Shown in pieces: positions 27,411 to 30,281 of a stretch of 30,281 nucleotides of DNA (position 1 is its first letter; each line of letters starts with the position of its first letter). The notes beneath the pieces were generated by a model. That model did not search any database, was not told the DNA's origin, and worked only from the letters and a program-made list of their open reading frames with translations. Position numbers and translations under genes: made by a program. This DNA is from a virus, in IMG/VR virus record IMGVR_UViG_3300008459_000246, positions 1 through 30,281 of that record. One strand, written 5' to 3'.

Positions 27411-28078
27411 TATGATCTCCCGTTGTGTGAACAACTCAGTACCGAACAGTGCTTCCTACACAGGCCGCTCGGCTTTGGATTCCACACATCATTATCGTAC
27501 GCTATCTTAATTCTGTTATGCGACTTAACCCACTTAGACCACATTGCGTCTTGGTTTGCTACGTCGTACTTACCCTTAACAAACGCGTTACATACTACGA
27601 ACGCCAACCCACCCTTGACCTTCTTGATCTCAGGGAAGTGTTTGAAGATACATAATGCCATAAGTTCTAACTGGTCAGGGTCAGCATATTTAGCCGACTT
27701 GCCAGTTTTGTAATCAACAACCCTAGCCTCACCCTTCTCCCGGTCTAGGATCAACAAGTCAGCGATCCCCCTAAACCATACGTTGTCATCACGAAACCCA
27801 CAAGGCTGTAGGTCTTCCGTAATACCCATCTCATGCTCGCATAACTTCTCGCCGGGGATTTGCTTCAAATTATCAAGCACTGGTTTCGCAAAGGCAAACG
27901 CGGGGTCAATGGGTGTGCCATCTTTTATGTAGTTCTCCGCTGCCTCATGGAACCGTGTGCCGTACAGCATAGCGTCAGTCTCAGGCTCGACAATATCCTT
28001 TAACACCCTGAGATGAAAGTACTTGCGTGGGCACTGCTCAAACAACTTAATGCTGCTATACGACCACTTAATTGTCAT
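27410..28078 (-). CDS. Cas4/RecB-like PD-(D/E)XK nuclease
   Basis: This is a 222-residue nuclease of the Cas4/RecB/AddB group. Seen: C16-P-R-K-Y near the N-terminus, G-T-R-F-H44-E-A, G-I-A-D107-L-L, the D122-Y-K124-T-G-K catalytic strand, Q136 in Q-L-E-L-M-A-L, and a C-terminal Cys cluster C207-x3-C211-x4-C216. One N-terminal plus three C-terminal cysteines is the layout of the Fe-S cluster in Cas4 and AddB nucleases. It is predicted to be a DNA exonuclease or end-processing enzyme in phage replication and recombination. No CRISPR array or other Cas gene is present, so this is a replication-cluster homologue. It overlaps the upstream gene by four bases (ATGA). Confidence 0.87.
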   Translation of the reverse strand: MTIKWSYSSIKLFEQCPRKYFHLRVLKDIVEPETDAMLYGTRFHEAAENYIKDGTPIDPAFAFAKPVLDNLKQIPGEKLCEHEMGITEDLQPCGFRDDNVWFRGIADLLILDREKGEARVVDYKTGKSAKYADPDQLELMALCIFKHFPEIKKVKGGLAFVVCNAFVKGKYDVANQDAMWSKWVKSHNRIKIAYDNDVWNPKPSGLCRKHCSVLSCSHNGRS

Positions 28079-28278
28079 TCGGTACTTTCGTAAAGTGCTT
28101 TTATCTCGTCTATGTGCGGGTACAACACCTTAATCATGTCGGAGTTTAACGGCAGTGTTGTAAACCATGATCTAAGCGCCGTTTCTTTGTCGATGGCATC
28201 TGCCTCATTTTTAGGCCAACAATATTTTTGGCTCCACATGATTATGGCTCGCTCTTCCCTCGCGTTTACCTTACCCAT
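28075..28278 (-). CDS. small protein between polymerase and nuclease
   Basis: This is a 67-residue, mostly helical charged protein with tryptophans near residues 15, 21 and 38, and an acidic C-terminus. I do not recognise it. The ATG at 28278 shares one base with the polymerase stop (TGATG) and is preceded by GGAGAG. In-frame GTG and TTG codons just upstream fall inside the polymerase gene. The stop overlaps the nuclease start by four bases. This tight coupling to polymerase and nuclease suggests a partner or regulator of one of them (inference). Confidence 0.7.
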   Translation of the reverse strand: MGKVNAREERAIIMWSQKYCWPKNEADAIDKETALRSWFTTLPLNSDMIKVLYPHIDEIKALYESTE

Positions 28279-30119
28279 CAACACTCTCCGTAGCTTTTAC
28301 CCATACCGCTTTCACAGTCAACAGGTAGTCCAACAGCCCAATCGGGCGTCCAGCGCATACACTCTTCAATGTACTCACGCGCCGCTTCTGCTTCCTTGTC
28401 CGGCACTACACATGCTATCGCATCATGTACTGTCAACACAACCCTATATTTCTTAGAGATACGTAACATCTGCTCACCGATAATACAGCGTGCTATCCCT
28501 TGGCATACATTCTCGACAACTTTTCCGCCGTAAATACGTGTTCTTCCCCTGCGCGTTTTATAGGTAAACTCTACGCCGCTCTCTCCCGGCTCAGACTTGA
28601 GGTCGTCATACCGTAACAACAAACCACTTGGTAGTAGTATGGCTCGCTCTTTAGGAATTACTTTAAGTACTTCGTGCTTGCCTAATACCGCAGGTTCACC
28701 CCTAGATAGGTTAATGATGGCTTGCTGGGCTTGCTTCCACAACGCGGATATAGCGAAGTTTGCCTTCCGGTACACGTCAATAATCCTGCGGCATTCTTCC
28801 AGTGACAGCTCAACAGGTGGCTTAGAGTTCTTCAACGCTGCCTGAAACTTAACGGCTCCCATCCCATAACCTGCGCCGAGGATCGTGGTCTTACCAACAA
28901 ACCGCTCCTGTGGTGTAACGTCTGCTTCCTTCTTGCCGTAGATAGTCGCTGCCATTTTCTTGTACACATCTTCCCGCTTGGCAAACGCTTTAACTATGTC
29001 ATCCTGCCCTGCCAACCATGCCAACACCCGCGCCTCAATCTGAGAGGAGTCGGCATCAATCATCGTATGTCCCGGTGGTGCTTTAATCGCCATCTTTAAT
29101 TTCCCCGCGTTATCCCCTCGGCTCGGTAGGTTCTGTAAATTAATCTTGTCGTCCCCACCCCATCGTCCGGTGTGCGCTGCATAGTACTTAACCGGAACCG
29201 GCAATGTTCCACGTGAAGCAATACCTATAAACCTATCGGTACGTGTCTCTTCCAAGGTACTCTTGACCCCCAACCGCGCAGCAACCAACGCCTGTACCTC
29301 GGCACTCGGATGTAATGCCAACGCTTTAAACTCCTCGTCACTCTTTGCCAACGCAAGTGTCTCCTTGCCAGTTGTCGGGCTAATCTTTACTGGTGGCTCA
29401 ATTTCTAACGCTCGTAGTGCATCTGCAAACTTGTTATTGGATAACAATATATCTTGGGCTTCATGACGCGGAATCTTAAGCTTGTCATAGAGTGCCTCTT
29501 TCGTATTAAAGATGTCGGCCTTATGCTGCTGTAACAGTGGGATGTCTAACCGTAGTACCGGCTCGATAAACATCCTGAGTGTTAGGTTGATCAGGTGTAG
29601 TTCCTTCTTCGGAAATCCGGGCAGCATCTTGTTAAACAACTTATGAGTTAGCTCCACGTCATTGATGCAGTAGTCCCCGTAGTCCGACAACTGTTGCTCT
29701 GTGAAGTCCTCTCGGCGTAGACCCATCGCCCACTTAGTAGCGTCACCCTTCTGGCCTAGTCCGTACCGTTCAGTCAACGCGCCCAACGACCCACCAACCT
29801 CAACCCCATGAATGGCTCGACCCATACACAACGTATCCATCCAGAACTTAGGCTTGATGTCGAAGTGCCAGTTAAGTATCGACCCATCGAACAACGCGTT
29901 ATGCGCTAGGGCAACGGAGTTCTCCCAATCAAACTTATCCAACCACTTCTTAATCTGTTGTGGTGTACCTGACGCCCACTCTGCATCTGTATCGCCATCC
30001 TTAACGGCCACGCCAATAACGTGAAACTGCGGATCACGTATGTACTCTTCTGTAGTTTGCTTTGCAAACCCTACGTCCTTATTGAAATAGGTTTCAAAGT
30101 CTATAGTTATTAACTTCAA
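28278..30119 (-). CDS. polA: family A DNA polymerase with 3'-5' exonuclease
   Basis: This is a 613-residue replicative polymerase. The exonuclease domain has Exo I D7-F-E9, Exo II H-N-A-L-F-D78 and Exo III Y150-x3-D154, so proofreading residues are present. The polymerase domain has the T-G-R-W and N-L-Q-N-L-P region (317 to 332), motif A with D357 in A-D-S-S-Q-I-E-A-R, motif B R406-x3-K410-x3-L414-x3-Y418-G, and motif C H565-D566-A567. Leu414 aligns with E. coli Phe762, and the usual HDE of motif C is HDA. No 5'-3' exonuclease domain is present. Translation is set at a TTG (30117-30119), supported by GAGGAG at 30126-30131, 6 nt upstream; there is no nearby in-frame ATG. Confidence 0.93.
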   Translation of the reverse strand: MKLITIDFETYFNKDVGFAKQTTEEYIRDPQFHVIGVAVKDGDTDAEWASGTPQQIKKWLDKFDWENSVALAHNALFDGSILNWHFDIKPKFWMDTLCMGRAIHGVEVGGSLGALTERYGLGQKGDATKWAMGLRREDFTEQQLSDYGDYCINDVELTHKLFNKMLPGFPKKELHLINLTLRMFIEPVLRLDIPLLQQHKADIFNTKEALYDKLKIPRHEAQDILLSNNKFADALRALEIEPPVKISPTTGKETLALAKSDEEFKALALHPSAEVQALVAARLGVKSTLEETRTDRFIGIASRGTLPVPVKYYAAHTGRWGGDDKINLQNLPSRGDNAGKLKMAIKAPPGHTMIDADSSQIEARVLAWLAGQDDIVKAFAKREDVYKKMAATIYGKKEADVTPQERFVGKTTILGAGYGMGAVKFQAALKNSKPPVELSLEECRRIIDVYRKANFAISALWKQAQQAIINLSRGEPAVLGKHEVLKVIPKERAILLPSGLLLRYDDLKSEPGESGVEFTYKTRRGRTRIYGGKVVENVCQGIARCIIGEQMLRISKKYRVVLTVHDAIACVVPDKEAEAAREYIEECMRWTPDWAVGLPVDCESGMGKSYGEC

Positions 30120-30281
30120 GCGTGACTCCTCATAGGGTTATCCCATGCGTCTACCGATGGGGATAGGTGTTGCGTACCTCTTGCTTTGCGTAAGCGGAAT
30201 TTAAAAAAATTTATTAGTTCAGGTTCATTACGCGCAAGTTCTCTTGCATACAACGCACGGTAATTATTATTTAACTTAAAT
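30116..30281 (-). CDS. C-terminal part of an unknown gene, cut by the right window edge
   Basis: An open frame of 54 codons runs from the window edge to a TGA whose first two bases overlap the polymerase TTG start. The visible protein is basic and aromatic: Y-R-A-L-Y-A-R-E-L-A-R-N-E-P-E-L-I-N-F-F, then a basic stretch, then D-A-W-D-N-P-M-R near the end. I do not recognise it. The stop-start overlap and the polymerase Shine-Dalgarno lying inside its last codons indicate a real upstream gene of the same operon. Confidence 0.7.
   Translation of the reverse strand, partial: FKLNNNYRALYARELARNEPELINFFKFRLRKARGTQHLSPSVDAWDNPMRSHA

Noticed and set aside
27410-28078. CRISPR-associated locus suggested by the Cas4-like nuclease
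   Set aside because: No repeat-spacer array and no other Cas gene is visible in the window. The replication-gene context explains it better.

Overview
The window is part of a tailed double-stranded DNA bacteriophage genome (Caudoviricetes), most likely a short-tailed podovirus-like phage of an aquatic Gram-negative bacterium. That assignment is inference. It rests on the dense, overlapping gene packing, the holin/endolysin pair, the run of very large internal-virion-type proteins with a lysozyme-like domain, and a family A DNA polymerase replication module on the opposite strand. The layout resembles environmental podoviruses of the HMO-2011/BPP-1 kind, but no database search was possible. 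Terminase, portal, capsid, integrase and repressor genes are not in this window, so lifestyle is undetermined.

Left block, + strand (1 to about 1,900): two small membrane-protein ORFs overlapping in different frames, a small gene with a glycine linker, a holin-like protein and a GH24 (T4-lysozyme-type) endolysin. Stops and starts overlap (TAATG, ATGA), so this is one lysis-associated translational unit.

Virion block, + strand (1,902 to 20,553): a beta-rich 709-aa protein proposed as tail hub or nozzle, three small or medium beta-rich virion proteins, a 1,636-aa protein ending in a 600-bp low-complexity repeat field, and then four genes that look like an internal-core/DNA-ejection set. One of these carries a lytic transglycosylase domain. 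The last is a 1,946-aa polyvalent protein with an HExxH zincin-like motif and three QxDLF-like peptides.

Replication block, - strand (30,281 down to 20,637), read from the right edge: the end of an unknown gene, DNA polymerase A with 3'-5' exonuclease, a 67-aa protein, a Cas4/RecB-like PD-(D/E)XK nuclease, a small HNH-like protein, a SNF2-type helicase, a Gp157/Gam-like coiled-coil protein, a small HTH protein, a putative ssDNA-binding protein with an acidic tail, a 951-aa primase-helicase and a 68-aa conserved small protein. An intrinsic terminator closes the block where it meets the virion block, overlapping the last virion stop codon.

The only sizeable noncoding stretch is the roughly 240 nt before the helicase gene. 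It holds a sigma70-like promoter and two successive hairpins, each followed six bases later by a T-run. A second promoter with the same -10 hexamer and spacing lies at the end of the helicase gene. The helicase and the ssDNA-binding/primase genes may therefore be transcribed separately from the polymerase segment, with possible attenuation before the helicase.
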